A stretch of 64,000 bases of DNA. Source: Stenotrophomonas pavanii (GTDB lineage Bacteria > Pseudomonadota > Gammaproteobacteria > Xanthomonadales > Xanthomonadaceae). The translations under genes were made by a program, and so were the position numbers. The DNA lies in assembly GCF_900101175.1 (NCBI RefSeq), contig NZ_FNFQ01000001.1, forward strand, positions 679,851 to 743,850, given 5' to 3'. This document shows, one piece after another, positions 8,756 to 17,254 of this stretch (its first letter is position 1; the number at the start of each line of letters is the position of its first letter). The notes beneath the pieces are model-generated. The model was given only the letters and a program-made list of their open reading frames with translations, was not told the DNA's origin and ran no database searches.

Positions 8756-10537
8756 ATGACCCAACCCGATCTTGATCTGGGCGTGGTCGGCAACGGCAGC
8801 TTCGGCGCCCTGGTCGACAAACATGCCCGCGTCGTCTGGAGCTGCCTGCCCACCTTCGACGGCGACCCCACCTTCTGCGCCCTGCTCGGCCCCAACCAGC
8901 AGACCGGCGGCGACTTCGCCATCGAACTGGAAGACTTCGCCGGCAGCGAGCAGGAGTACCTCACCAACACGGCGATCCTGCGTACCGTCCTGCGCGACGC
9001 GCACGGCGGCGAGCTGGAAATTCTCGACTTCGCCCCACGCTGGCGGCAGAACGACCGCTTCTATCGGCCGGTCAGCCTGATCCGCCAGGTACGCCCGCTG
9101 GCCGGCAGCCCACGCATCACCGTGCGTGCGCGCCCGCTGGCTGACTGGGGCGCACGCGTGCCGGAGTCGACCTGGGGCAGCAATCATGTGCGCTGGATCC
9201 TGCCCGAGCACGTGCTGCGGCTGACCACCGATGTGCCGGTGCGCTTCGTGCGCGATGGCCTGCCGTTCGTGCTCAACCATCCCATCCACCTGATCCTGGG
9301 CGTGGATGAGTCGCTCAACCGCTCGATCAGCGGTTATGTGCAGGAAGCCTTCCAGCGCACCCGCGACTACTGGCGCGAATGGGTGCGCTACCTGTCCATC
9401 CCGCTGGAATGGCAGGACGCGGTGATCCGCAGCGCGATCACCCTGAAGCTGTGCCAGTACGAAGACAGCGGCGCGATCATCGCGGCGATGACCACCTCCA
9501 TTCCGGAAGCGCCGGGCAGCGTGCGCAACTGGGACTACCGCTACTGCTGGCTGCGCGACGCGGCCTTCGTGGTGCGGGCGCTGAACCGTCTCGGCGCGAC
9601 GCGCACGATGGAACAGTTCCTCGGCTACATCTTCAACCTGGCCACCACCGACGGCACGCTGCAGCCGCTGTATGGCATCGGCTTCGAAGCGAAGCTGGAC
9701 GAAGATGAGGTTCCCACCCTGTCCGGCTACCGCGGCATGGGCCCGGTGCGCCGTGGCAACCTGGCCTGGGTACAGCGCCAGCACGATGTCTACGGCAGCG
9801 TGGTGCTGGCCTCCACGCAGCTGTTCTTCGACCGCCGCCTGCAGGATCCCGGCGACGCCCACACTTTCGCCCGCCTCGAACCGCTGGGCGAACAGGCCTT
9901 CGCCCTGCATGATGTGCCCGATGCAGGCTTGTGGGAGTTCCGTGGCCGCACCGAGGTGCACACCTACACCAGCGCGATGTGCTGGGCGGCCTGCGACCGC
10001 CTGTGCAAGATCGCCGTGCGCCTCAAGCGCGATGACCGTGCGCACTATTGGCGCGAGCGCGCCGACACCATCCATGCGCGCATCATGGCTGAGTCCTGGA
10101 ATGAGGAACTGGGCCACTTCACCGATACCTTCGGCGGCCATCGCCTGGACGCCTCGCTCCTGCTGCTGGCCGACATCGGCTTCATCGACGCGATGGACGC
10201 CCGCTTCATCGCCACCGTCGATGCGATCGGCCGCGACCTCAAGCATGGCAATTCGCTGTACCGCTATGTCGCGCCGGATGACTTCGGCGAACCGGAGACC
10301 AGCTTCACCATCTGCACGTTCTGGTACATCGATGCGCTGGCGGCGATCGGGCGCATGGACGAGGCGCGCGAGATGTTCGAGCTGCTGCTGAAGCAGCGCA
10401 ACCACCTGGGCCTGCTGTCGGAGGATCTGGCCTTCGACAGCGGCGAGGCCTGGGGCAATTTCCCGCAGACCTATTCGCACGTCGGCCTGATCACTGCCGC
10501 GATGCGCCTGTCGCGGTCCTGGCAGGAGGCATCGTGA
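8756..10537 (+). CDS. Glycoside hydrolase family 15 protein (glucoamylase/trehalase-like)
   Basis: About 593 residues from MTQPDLDLGVVGN. The N-terminal beta-sandwich (about 1-210) is followed by an (alpha/alpha)6 barrel with RNWDYRYCWLRDAAF near 265 and LLSEDLAFDSGEAWGNFPQT near 555, the two acid-rich segments typical of GH15. No signal peptide, so it acts in the cytoplasm. It sits between otsB and otsA, with its TGA overlapping the otsA GTG by four bases. A role in trehalose or short-glucan turnover is therefore likely but not shown. In-frame starts at TTG 8711 (overlapping the otsB stop) and ATG 8744 are possible; the chosen ATG has GAG about nine bases upstream. Confidence 0.9.
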   Translation: MTQPDLDLGVVGNGSFGALVDKHARVVWSCLPTFDGDPTFCALLGPNQQTGGDFAIELEDFAGSEQEYLTNTAILRTVLRDAHGGELEILDFAPRWRQNDRFYRPVSLIRQVRPLAGSPRITVRARPLADWGARVPESTWGSNHVRWILPEHVLRLTTDVPVRFVRDGLPFVLNHPIHLILGVDESLNRSISGYVQEAFQRTRDYWREWVRYLSIPLEWQDAVIRSAITLKLCQYEDSGAIIAAMTTSIPEAPGSVRNWDYRYCWLRDAAFVVRALNRLGATRTMEQFLGYIFNLATTDGTLQPLYGIGFEAKLDEDEVPTLSGYRGMGPVRRGNLAWVQRQHDVYGSVVLASTQLFFDRRLQDPGDAHTFARLEPLGEQAFALHDVPDAGLWEFRGRTEVHTYTSAMCWAACDRLCKIAVRLKRDDRAHYWRERADTIHARIMAESWNEELGHFTDTFGGHRLDASLLLLADIGFIDAMDARFIATVDAIGRDLKHGNSLYRYVAPDDFGEPETSFTICTFWYIDALAAIGRMDEAREMFELLLKQRNHLGLLSEDLAFDSGEAWGNFPQTYSHVGLITAAMRLSRSWQEAS

Positions 10538-11898
10538 GTCGTCTGGTCGTGGTTTCAAATCGTGTGGCCGTACCCGGCGAGAACCGCGCCGGCGGCCTGG
10601 CTGTCGGCCTGCTGGCCGCCCTGAAGGAACGCGGCGGCCTGTGGTTCGGCTGGAGCGGCAAGACGGTAAAGGACGGCAGCGGTACGCTGCACCGGCAGAA
10701 GGACGGTGACATCGACTACGTCACCATGGACCTGAGCAAGCGCGAGGTGGACGGCTACTACAACGGCTTTGCCAACCGCACGCTGTGGCCGCTGCTGCAC
10801 TTCCGCCTGGATCTGGTCGACTACGACCGTGCCACCCGCGAGACCTACCACAAGGTCAATGCGCTGTTCGCCGACAAGCTCGCGCCCTTGCTGCGCGAGG
10901 ACGACATCGTCTGGATCCACGACTACCACCTGATCCCGCTCGGTGCACTGCTGCGCGAGCGCGGCATCGGCTGCCGCATCGGCTTCTTCCTGCATATCCC
11001 GATGCCCTCGGCCGACCTGCTGCAGGCGATGCCGGATCACCTGCGGTTGTTCTCCGCGCTCTACGCGTATGACCTGGTGGGCTTCCAGACCCAGCGCGAT
11101 GCCGATCGCTTCCAGACCTACCTGCGCCTGTTCGGCGGCGGTCGCGTGCTCGACAACGGCACGCTGGAAGCGCCGGGCGGGCGTCGTTTCCGCGCAGCGG
11201 CGTTCCCGATCGGCATCGACACCGAGCTGATCGCACGCCAGGCCGCCACCGCGGCGACCAAGACCGCGGTGAAGAACCTGCGCAACAGCCTGCGTGACCG
11301 CCAGCTGGCGATCGGCGTCGACCGTCTGGATTATTCCAAGGGCCTGCCCGAGCGCTTCCTCGGCTTCGAACGGTATCTTGAGCGCCATCCCGACCAGCGC
11401 GGCTCGCTGACCTACCTGCAGATCGCCCCGGTCTCGCGCGGCGATGTCACCGAGTACCGGCAGCTGCGAAGCCAGCTGGAACAGATCGCCGGGCACATCA
11501 ACGGTGGCCACGCCGAACCTGACTGGACACCGCTGCGCTACGTCAACCAGAACTTCACCCATGCCACCCTCACCGGCTTCTACCGGGCGGCGGCGGTGGG
11601 GCTGGTCACGCCGCTGCGTGATGGCATGAACCTGGTGGCCAAGGAGTACGTGGCCTCGCAGGACCCGGAGGATCCCGGCGTGCTGGTGCTGTCGCTGCTG
11701 GCCGGCGCCGCCGACGAACTCAAGCAGGCACTGCTGGTGAACCCGCACGACCTGGATGGCGTTGCCGACGCCATCGCCACCGCGGCGACGATGTCGCTGC
11801 GCAAGCGCAAGGAGCGCTGGCACGCCATGATGGAACACCTGCGCACCTACGACATCAACCACTGGCGCCGCAGCTACCTGGACGCGCTGGAGGGCTGA
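10534..11898 (+). CDS. otsA: Trehalose-6-phosphate synthase
   Basis: Joins UDP-glucose and glucose 6-phosphate to trehalose 6-phosphate (GT20). The 454-residue protein starts at a GTG overlapping the previous stop (GTGA). Motifs in order: GGLAVGLLAALKERGGLWFGWSG (donor-side loop, shown here as two parts GGLAVGLL and LWFGWSG), WIHDYHLIPLG near 128, RIGFFLHIPMPS near 147, AIGVDRLDYSKGLPERF near 262, and LRDGMNLVAKEYVASQ near 360. All are the usual OtsA substrate-binding segments. The length matches the family. It closes the otsB-GH15-otsA operon and is followed directly by a perfect 66-bp palindrome that would act as a strong hairpin. Confidence 0.95.
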   Translation: MSRLVVVSNRVAVPGENRAGGLAVGLLAALKERGGLWFGWSGKTVKDGSGTLHRQKDGDIDYVTMDLSKREVDGYYNGFANRTLWPLLHFRLDLVDYDRATRETYHKVNALFADKLAPLLREDDIVWIHDYHLIPLGALLRERGIGCRIGFFLHIPMPSADLLQAMPDHLRLFSALYAYDLVGFQTQRDADRFQTYLRLFGGGRVLDNGTLEAPGGRRFRAAAFPIGIDTELIARQAATAATKTAVKNLRNSLRDRQLAIGVDRLDYSKGLPERFLGFERYLERHPDQRGSLTYLQIAPVSRGDVTEYRQLRSQLEQIAGHINGGHAEPDWTPLRYVNQNFTHATLTGFYRAAAVGLVTPLRDGMNLVAKEYVASQDPEDPGVLVLSLLAGAADELKQALLVNPHDLDGVADAIATAATMSLRKRKERWHAMMEHLRTYDINHWRRSYLDALEG

Positions 11899-11902
11899 AG
11901 GA

Positions 11903-11968
11903 AAAAAGGGGACGGAGGGGATTAAGTCGTTTGTGCACAAACGACTTAATCCCCTCCGTCCCCTTTTT
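11903..11968. terminator. Perfect 66-bp palindrome between otsA and the convergent DUF393 gene
   Basis: Positions 11903-11935 are the exact reverse complement of 11936-11968, with the centre at GTG|CAC and no loop. The arms begin AAAAAGGGGACGGAGGGG and end CCCCTCCGTCCCCTTTTT. The T5 (or A5 on the other strand) after a GC stem gives intrinsic-terminator geometry in both directions. It starts five bases after the otsA stop and ends two bases before the convergent stop at 11971, so it fits a bidirectional terminator. The length and perfection are beyond what termination needs. Confidence 0.75.
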
Positions 11969-11970
11969 CT

Positions 11971-12408
11971 TCAATCCAGAAATCGCGCGGCCTGCTCCGG
12001 TGCAGGCAGGTGGCAGGCGTCATGCCGGCCGAACCAGCGATAGCGGTTCCGTGCGAGCGCGCGATAGGCTGCATCGCGCCAGCGACGCGGCACCATCCGC
12101 ATTACGCCGCTCAGGCGCCATGCACCGCCCAGCCCGGCCAGTACACGCAGGATCGCATCGGTATCGGTCCACGCGCCCTGCGCGTCCAGCAGCAGGAACG
12201 ACGCCGGGTCCTGCGGGTCCAGCCCGTGCGCGCGCAGCAGCGCACTGCCCCGCTCGCCCTGCATCGCTGCAAAGCGATAACGTTGCTTGCGGTCGAAACG
12301 CAGCAGGAAGCGCACCCAGCGATTGCACAGGGCGCATACGCCATCAAACACGATCACCGGATTGCCCGCCCCGGCGGCGGCCTCACTGCGGTTCGAGCCA
12401 GCCTTCAT
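11971..12408 (-). CDS. DUF393 (DCC family) thiol-disulfide oxidoreductase-like protein
   Basis: A 145-residue cytoplasmic protein with the family signature near the N-terminus: VIVFDGVCALCNRWVRFLL at about residues 18-36, containing the DxxCxxC arrangement after which the DCC family is named. The second half has LLLDAQGAWTDTDAILRVLA and WRDAAYRALARNRYRWFG, also family-typical. Redox activity is proposed for the family from its cysteines but not established. The start overlaps the end of the DUF4166 gene by 26 bases, so expression is probably coupled. Convergent with otsA. Confidence 0.88.
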   Translation of the reverse strand: MKAGSNRSEAAAGAGNPVIVFDGVCALCNRWVRFLLRFDRKQRYRFAAMQGERGSALLRAHGLDPQDPASFLLLDAQGAWTDTDAILRVLAGLGGAWRLSGVMRMVPRRWRDAAYRALARNRYRWFGRHDACHLPAPEQAARFLD

Positions 12409-12889
12409 AGCGGATCAGGGCTCCCACCCAGGGCAACGTCACATCAACCCGGAAAGTGTAACGCTCGCCCTCCCCGGCCTCCCGACACTGCACGCCCGCA
12501 AACCACCGTGCCGGCAGCGGCAGCAGCCCGAACGCCCAGACCCGCCGCACCGACCAGTCGATGCCACCTTCGCGGGCCTGCAGCGCGAACTCGAAACGCA
12601 CCGCGCCCAGCTGCTCGCGCAGATGCCCCTCATGCGCCCACAGCCGCGACACCATCGGCCAGCGGCCGAACCGTCGCGCCCACCGCTCGCCCTGCCGGTA
12701 GTGGTTGAACGCCACCTCGGTGGGCAGCGCGTCACCGTCCTGTGGCAACCGCGCCAACGCAGCCAGCAGCGGCACCAGCCTGTGCCGCCCCCTCACGATG
12801 CGCGCCTGTCCCACGTAGCGGCAGGGCAACGGCGCGGCGTGCAGCGCCTGCACCGGCCCTGCCAGGGTGGCGAAGGCCGGCCCCAGCAC
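12383..12889 (-). CDS. DUF4166 domain protein
   Basis: About 168 residues from the GTG at 12889 (MLGPAFATLAGPVQALHA). The sequence GPAFATLAGPVQALHA..., RPLVPLLAALARLPQDGDALPTEVAF (in part) and FGRWPMVSRLWAHEG resembles the DUF4166 family, whose function is unknown. The frame is open further upstream to a CTG at 12913 that overlaps the pgeF TGA (CTGA). Starting there would give LTTPLFARVLGPAF, which restores the N-terminal helix found in homologous-looking proteins; no ATG/GTG/TTG exists between. It lies in the rluD-pgeF-DUF4166-DUF393 run of overlapping genes. Confidence 0.75.
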   Translation of the reverse strand: MLGPAFATLAGPVQALHAAPLPCRYVGQARIVRGRHRLVPLLAALARLPQDGDALPTEVAFNHYRQGERWARRFGRWPMVSRLWAHEGHLREQLGAVRFEFALQAREGGIDWSVRRVWAFGLLPLPARWFAGVQCREAGEGERYTFRVDVTLPWVGALIRYEGWLEPQ

Positions 12890-12909
12890 GCGCGCGAACA
12901 GCGGCGTGG

Positions 12910-13680
12910 TCAGGGCGCGATCCAGGCCAGGGTCGCCATGCGCCCGGTACGACGGTCGCGCCGGTGCGAATACAGGTCCGGATCGGCCATGGTCGACACC
13001 GTGCCGCCATACACCTGTGCCGGGTCCATCCCCGCAGACTGCAGGCGCTGCCGCGCCAGCGCGAACAGGTCCACCTTCCAGTGGCCTGCGCGGGTGGCCA
13101 CGAACGCCGCCTCGGCGGCCGGATCATGGCCGACGAAGGCGTGATAGACCTCCTCGCCGATCTCATAGTCGGCCGGCCCGGCGGCCGGGCCCAGCCAGGC
13201 CCGCAGCTGCGCCGGCGGCGTCTGCAGGGCGGCCACCGTGGCCTCCAGCATGCCGTCGGCCAGCCCCCGCCAGCCGGCATGGGCCGCGCCCACCTCGCTG
13301 CCATCGGCCGCGGCAAACACCACCGGCAGGCAGTCGGCGGTCAGGATCGCCAGCACCACACCCGGCACCGAGGTTACCGCCGCGTCGGCCACCGGCTCGC
13401 TCGCGCCGGGCACCGGCGGTGCATCGAAGCGCAGCACGGTGCTGCTGTGCACCTGGCGCAGCCAGTGCGGCGCCGACGGCAGTGCCAGCCCCTGTTGCAG
13501 CAGCTGGCGGTTGTGCTCCACGTTGGCCGGGGTATCCCCATCGGCCGCGTGCCGGTTGCCCAGGTTGAACTGCGCGAACGGCGCCGGCGAGATGCCCGCG
13601 CCGTGCCGGCGCGTGGTCAGCGCATGGACGCCTGCGGGCGCCGGCCAGTCGGCCTGCAGCAACGGCAGCGCGGCTGCCAT
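12910..13680 (-). CDS. pgeF: Peptidoglycan editing factor / polyphenol oxidase (YfiH, laccase-domain)
   Basis: A 256-residue protein of the DUF152/Cu-oxidase_4 family. E. coli PgeF (YfiH) removes wrongly incorporated L-Ser containing cell-wall precursors. Diagnostic segments are LTADCLPVVFA near 120 (the ADC cysteine), GAAHAGWRGLADGML near 140 (the HAGWRG histidine), and a conserved histidine region toward the C-terminus (TVSTMADPDLYSHRRDRR). The ATG overlaps the rluD stop by one base (TGATG), so translation is coupled. RluD-PgeF adjacency is widespread in gammaproteobacteria, usually with bamD beside them, as here. Confidence 0.92.
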   Translation of the reverse strand: MAAALPLLQADWPAPAGVHALTTRRHGAGISPAPFAQFNLGNRHAADGDTPANVEHNRQLLQQGLALPSAPHWLRQVHSSTVLRFDAPPVPGASEPVADAAVTSVPGVVLAILTADCLPVVFAAADGSEVGAAHAGWRGLADGMLEATVAALQTPPAQLRAWLGPAAGPADYEIGEEVYHAFVGHDPAAEAAFVATRAGHWKVDLFALARQRLQSAGMDPAQVYGGTVSTMADPDLYSHRRDRRTGRMATLAWIAP

Positions 13681-14669
13681 CACCAGCGGTCCCGCTCGCG
13701 GGCGGCGAAGGCTTCGCTGTCTTCGCGCAGCACCTTCATCAGGTGCAGCATGTCCTCCGGCACCGGCGCGGTATTGCGCACCGGCTCACCGGTGATCGGG
13801 TGCGTGAACTCCAGGGTCTCGGCGTGCAGTGCCTGGCGCTTGAAGCCGCGCAGCGCGGCGACCAGTTCGTCGCTGGCGCCCTTGGGCAGCTTCAGCGCGC
13901 CGCCGTACAGCGGGTCGCCGATGATCGGATGGCGCACGTGTGCCATGTGCACGCGGATCTGGTGGGTACGGCCGGTTTCGAGGCGGCACTCCAGCGCGGT
14001 GTGTGCCCGGAAGCGCTCGCGCAGGCGGTAGTGGGTCACCGCTTCCTTGCCGTCCTCGCGCACCGCCATCTTCAGGCGGTCACGCGGGTGGCGGTCGATC
14101 GGGGCATCGGCAGTACCACCGGCCACCAGCGCGCCCATCACGATGGCCAGGTACTGGCGGTGCACGTCACGTGCCGCCAGCTGCTCGACCAGCGCGGTCT
14201 GCGCTTCCAGGGTCTTGGCCACCACCATCACGCCGCTGGTGTCCTTGTCCAGGCGGTGCACGATGCCGGCGCGCGGAAGCACCGCCACCGACGGGTCGCG
14301 GAACAGCAGCGCGTTGACCAGGGTACCGCTGTGGTTGCCGGCACCCGGATGGACCACCAGGCCGACCGGCTTGTTGATCACCAGCACGTGCTCGTCCTCG
14401 AACAGCACGTCCAGCGGGATGTCCTCCGGCAGCGCGTCGGTCTGGGTTTCCAGCACCACATTGAGGGTCACGACCTCGCCGCCGCGCAGGGGATCGCGCG
14501 GGCGCACCTGGGCACCGTCCAGCAGGACCTCACCGGCCTTGATCCACTCGGTCAGCCGCGAACGCGAGTATTCGGGGAACAGTTCGGCCACGACCGCGTC
14601 GAAACGGCGGCCGGCGGCGGTGTCGGGGACGATGGCCTGGCGGGCCGATTCAGAGGGTTGTTCAGACAT
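13680..14669 (-). CDS. rluD: 23S rRNA pseudouridine(1911/1915/1917) synthase
   Basis: A 329-residue RluA-family synthase that isomerises uridines in helix 69 of 23S rRNA. An N-terminal S4 RNA-binding domain (about 15-80: [30 protein letters not shown]) precedes the catalytic domain with [15 protein letters not shown], whose aspartate is the nucleophile, and [11 protein letters not shown] further on. The start MSEQPSES is favoured over the upstream ATG (MPPAMSEQ); neither has a strong ribosome site. Divergent from bamD with a 113-bp spacer, the usual arrangement in this group. Confidence 0.95.
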   Translation of the reverse strand: MSEQPSESARQAIVPDTAAGRRFDAVVAELFPEYSRSRLTEWIKAGEVLLDGAQVRPRDPLRGGEVVTLNVVLETQTDALPEDIPLDVLFEDEHVLVINKPVGLVVHPGAGNHSGTLVNALLFRDPSVAVLPRAGIVHRLDKDTSGVMVVAKTLEAQTALVEQLAARDVHRQYLAIVMGALVAGGTADAPIDRHPRDRLKMAVREDGKEAVTHYRLRERFRAHTALECRLETGRTHQIRVHMAHVRHPIIGDPLYGGALKLPKGASDELVAALRGFKRQALHAETLEFTHPITGEPVRNTAPVPEDMLHLMKVLREDSEAFAARERDRW

Positions 14670-14782
14670 GGCAGGGGGCATTCTTTGAAATTTTGGGGTC
14701 CCGGCGGCCGGTTTCAGTCGCTGGACAGGACACTAGGCTATCATCGACCCTTCGTATTCCAGCCGCGTCCCGCCTCGACCCC

Positions 14783-15670
14783 ATGATCCGACGCTCCGCC
14801 ATGCTCTCCGCGCCCGTCCGCCTCACCGCCCTGCTGCTGGTGCTGGTCATCGCCGCAACCGGCTGCCACCGCGGCGCCAAGAAGGGTGATCGCCCCGACG
14901 AAGGCGTGCCGGTCGAACAGCTGTACGAGAAAAGCCACAAGCTGATGCAGGGCGGCAACTGGAGCGGCGCCGAAGCCAGCTTCCGTCGCCTGGTGGCCCA
15001 GTATCCCTACGGCCCGTACACCGAGCAGGCGATGATCGAAACCGCCTACGCCCAGTACAAGGCCGGCAAGCACGATGACGCCGTGTCCAGCATCGACCGC
15101 TTCATCCGGACCTACCCGACCCACCGCAACATTGCGTACCTGTACTACCTGCGCGGCCTGGCCAACTCCAACCGCAGTACGGTTTTCCTGCGCCGCGTAT
15201 GGTCGCTGGATGCCAGCCGCCGCGACCTGTCCACGCCGCACCAGGCGTACTCGGACTTCAACATCGTGGTCGACCGCTACCCGAACAGCCGCTACGCGGC
15301 GGATGCGCGCCAGCGCATGCTGGAGCTGCGTGACGTGTTCGCCCAGCACGAACTGGACAACGCCCTGTACTACATGCGTCGCGGCGCCTGGGTGTCGGCC
15401 GTGGGCCGCGCCAACTACCTGCTGGAAACCTACCCGCAGAGCGCCTTCCAGTATGACGCCGTGGCCGTGCTGGCCGATTCCTACACCCACCTGGGCAACA
15501 AGACCCTGGCCGACGACGCCCGCCGCGTCCTGCAGCTGAACCAGCCGGACCACCCGTGGCTGGAAGGCAAGTGGCCGAAGTACCCGTGGATGATCCGCAA
15601 GCTGAACCCGTTCGCCGGCGAGAAGTCTGCCAGCACCGGCCAGCGCAACGCGCGACTGGAAAAGAAGTAA
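14783..15670 (+). CDS. bamD: Outer-membrane assembly lipoprotein BamD
   Basis: A 295-residue lipoprotein of the BAM complex that helps fold outer-membrane barrels. The signal sequence has the lipobox VIAATGC (Cys about residue 29), followed by tetratricopeptide-like repeats: EQLYEKSHKLMQGGNWSGAE, PYTEQAMIETAYAQYKAGKH and FNIVVDRYPNSRYAADARQR. The DFNIVVDRYPNS phrase is highly typical of BamD/ComL. A second ATG six codons in (MLSAPVRL) is possible. It stands alone, divergent from rluD, and ends at a clear intrinsic terminator. Confidence 0.96.
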   Translation: MIRRSAMLSAPVRLTALLLVLVIAATGCHRGAKKGDRPDEGVPVEQLYEKSHKLMQGGNWSGAEASFRRLVAQYPYGPYTEQAMIETAYAQYKAGKHDDAVSSIDRFIRTYPTHRNIAYLYYLRGLANSNRSTVFLRRVWSLDASRRDLSTPHQAYSDFNIVVDRYPNSRYAADARQRMLELRDVFAQHELDNALYYMRRGAWVSAVGRANYLLETYPQSAFQYDAVAVLADSYTHLGNKTLADDARRVLQLNQPDHPWLEGKWPKYPWMIRKLNPFAGEKSASTGQRNARLEKK

Positions 15671-15675
15671 GAGAG

Positions 15676-15699
15676 GGCCCCGGAAGGGGCCTTTTCTTT
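15676..15699 (+). terminator. Intrinsic terminator after bamD
   Basis: GGCCCC-GGAA-GGGGCC followed by TTTTCTTT, starting five bases after the bamD stop. Confidence 0.9.
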
Positions 15700-15703
15700 G
15701 TCG

Positions 15704-15727
15704 GTCGATCCACGCCATGCGTGGACC
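15704..15727 (+). repeat. SMAG-like palindrome with GTCG end
   Basis: GATCCACGCCATGCGTGGA palindrome of the same type as those at 1837 and 17110, but with GTCG in place of GTAG. Confidence 0.6.
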
Positions 15728-15841
15728 ACGACACTCGGAATGCTACGAATCCCCGGCGGTTGCGACGGCGGTCGCATCCTGCCCGGGCGTGGGTGTCCAC
15801 ACTGCGGCGCTGCGGCCACACCGGCCATCACGGAGCGCCCC

Positions 15842-17044
15842 ATGCCGACACAGCCCTGTAGTTTCCGTTTCCTGTCCTGCCTTCTCGCCAGCGCCCTGCT
15901 GGCGCTCACCCTGGCGCCCGCGGCCTTCGCGCGGGGCGCACCGGGCGATCTGCTGTCTGCCGCGCCCTATCGCGCGCCCTGGGTGCCGTCCAGGGCCGCC
16001 CAGGCGTTCAAGCTGCACTACCGCACCCCGGATCACCACGGCGCGCTGGCCGAAGGCACCGGCCTGCTGTACCTGCCCGCCGGCACGCCGCCCATCGGCG
16101 GTTGGCCGGTGGTGTCGTGGGCGCATGGCACCCAGGGCATTGCGGATCGTTGTGCGCCCTCGGTCTCCGGCCCCACCCATGCCGAACGCGACGGGCGCTT
16201 CCTGGACGTGTTCCTGGCCCACGGCTATGCCGTCGCCGCCGCCGACTACCAGGGCCTGGGCAGCCCAGGCCGCCATGCCTACCTGCACGTGCGTACCGCG
16301 GCGCGCAACACCATCGACATGGTCAAGGCGAGCCGGCAGTACCTGGGCGCAGCAGCGTTGTCGCCGCGCTGGGTCTCGGTAGGCTATTCGCAGGGGGGCG
16401 CAGCCGCGCTGGTCGCCGGCCACCTGGCGGCTTCCCATGGCGGGCCCTCACTGCAGTACCGCGGCAGTTTCACCGCCGGAACGCCGACCGCCGTCGAACT
16501 GACCGCGCTGGTGATGAAGCCCGACAACCGCACTGCCAATCCTGGCGCGCTCAACGCGTATCACGCGTACCTGCTCGACGGCCTGCTGCAGGTTGCGCCG
16601 CAGGTCGACCGGGTACTGAGCGACGCCGGGCGCGCCCGCATTGCCCTGGCACGCGAGCAGTGCCTGGGTGATCTGGCCAGCACGCTCGACGGCATGGATA
16701 CCGGAAGCATGTTCACTGCACCGCTGACCGGCGTGCCGGGCATCTGGACGGTGCTGCATGACTACCTGGGCGTGCCGCGCCGCGGCTTCAGCCAGCCGCT
16801 GATGCTGGCCCATGGCAGCGAGGACCGCGATGTCCCCTATCTGACGACCCTGCTGTATGCCGCTGGCCTGGCCCTGCGCGGCGAGCCGGTCGCGTTCCGG
16901 CGCTATCCGGTCGACCACCGCGGCACACTGGACGCAGCGGCGGCCGATGGCCTGGCGTTCGTGCATGCGCGACTGGAGGACGACCCCTTCAACGACACTG
17001 CGGAGATCGCAGGCCTCGAACAAATGCTCGACGAAGCCCGGTAG
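15842..17044 (+). CDS. Secreted alpha/beta hydrolase (secretory lipase-like)
   Basis: A 400-residue protein with a signal peptide (MPTQPCSFRF...LTLAPAAFARG). The alpha/beta-hydrolase core has VVSWAHGTQGIADRC (oxyanion region, about residue 90), VAAADYQGLGSPGRHAYL, and the nucleophile elbow WVSVGYSQGGAAAL (GxSxG, about residue 180). SQPLMLAHGSEDRDVPY near 320 holds the likely acid and PVDHRGTLD the histidine. This matches the LIP-type secretory lipases; an esterase acting on lipids outside the cytoplasm is likely. The TAG stop is contributed by the GTAG of a SMAG repeat. Confidence 0.85.
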   Translation: MPTQPCSFRFLSCLLASALLALTLAPAAFARGAPGDLLSAAPYRAPWVPSRAAQAFKLHYRTPDHHGALAEGTGLLYLPAGTPPIGGWPVVSWAHGTQGIADRCAPSVSGPTHAERDGRFLDVFLAHGYAVAAADYQGLGSPGRHAYLHVRTAARNTIDMVKASRQYLGAAALSPRWVSVGYSQGGAAALVAGHLAASHGGPSLQYRGSFTAGTPTAVELTALVMKPDNRTANPGALNAYHAYLLDGLLQVAPQVDRVLSDAGRARIALAREQCLGDLASTLDGMDTGSMFTAPLTGVPGIWTVLHDYLGVPRRGFSQPLMLAHGSEDRDVPYLTTLLYAAGLALRGEPVAFRRYPVDHRGTLDAAAADGLAFVHARLEDDPFNDTAEIAGLEQMLDEAR

Positions 17045-17246
17045 ATTCACGCCATGCCGGATACGCGATCCAGGACGTTGCCGGCCAGCGGCCGGCACTA
17101 CCGACCGCGGTAGATCCACGCCATGCGTGGATGCGCGGGATACGGGCTGCCGGCCAGCGGCCGGCACTACCGAACACGGTAGATCCGCGCCATGCGTGGA
17201 TGCACGGGATACGGGCTGCCGGCCAGCGGCCGGCACTACCTGTCAA
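17041..17246. repeat. Three tandem 69-bp composite SMAG units
   Basis: Units start near 17040, 17109 and 17178. Each has a plus-oriented GTAGATCCACGCCATGCG element, a 14-16 bp spacer (GCGCGGGATACGGGCT in unit 2), and a minus-oriented GCCGGCCAGCGGCCGGC element ending in CTAC. Units 2 and 3 are nearly identical and unit 1 is diverged. The array lies between convergent genes, the hydrolase and nadE. Confidence 0.88.
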
Positions 17247-17254
17247 CGGCTCCC

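Noticed and set aside
17041..17246. CRISPR-like array
   Set aside because: Repeats and spacers are both conserved, only three units, and the repeats are GTAG-ended SMAG palindromes; no cas genes in the window.
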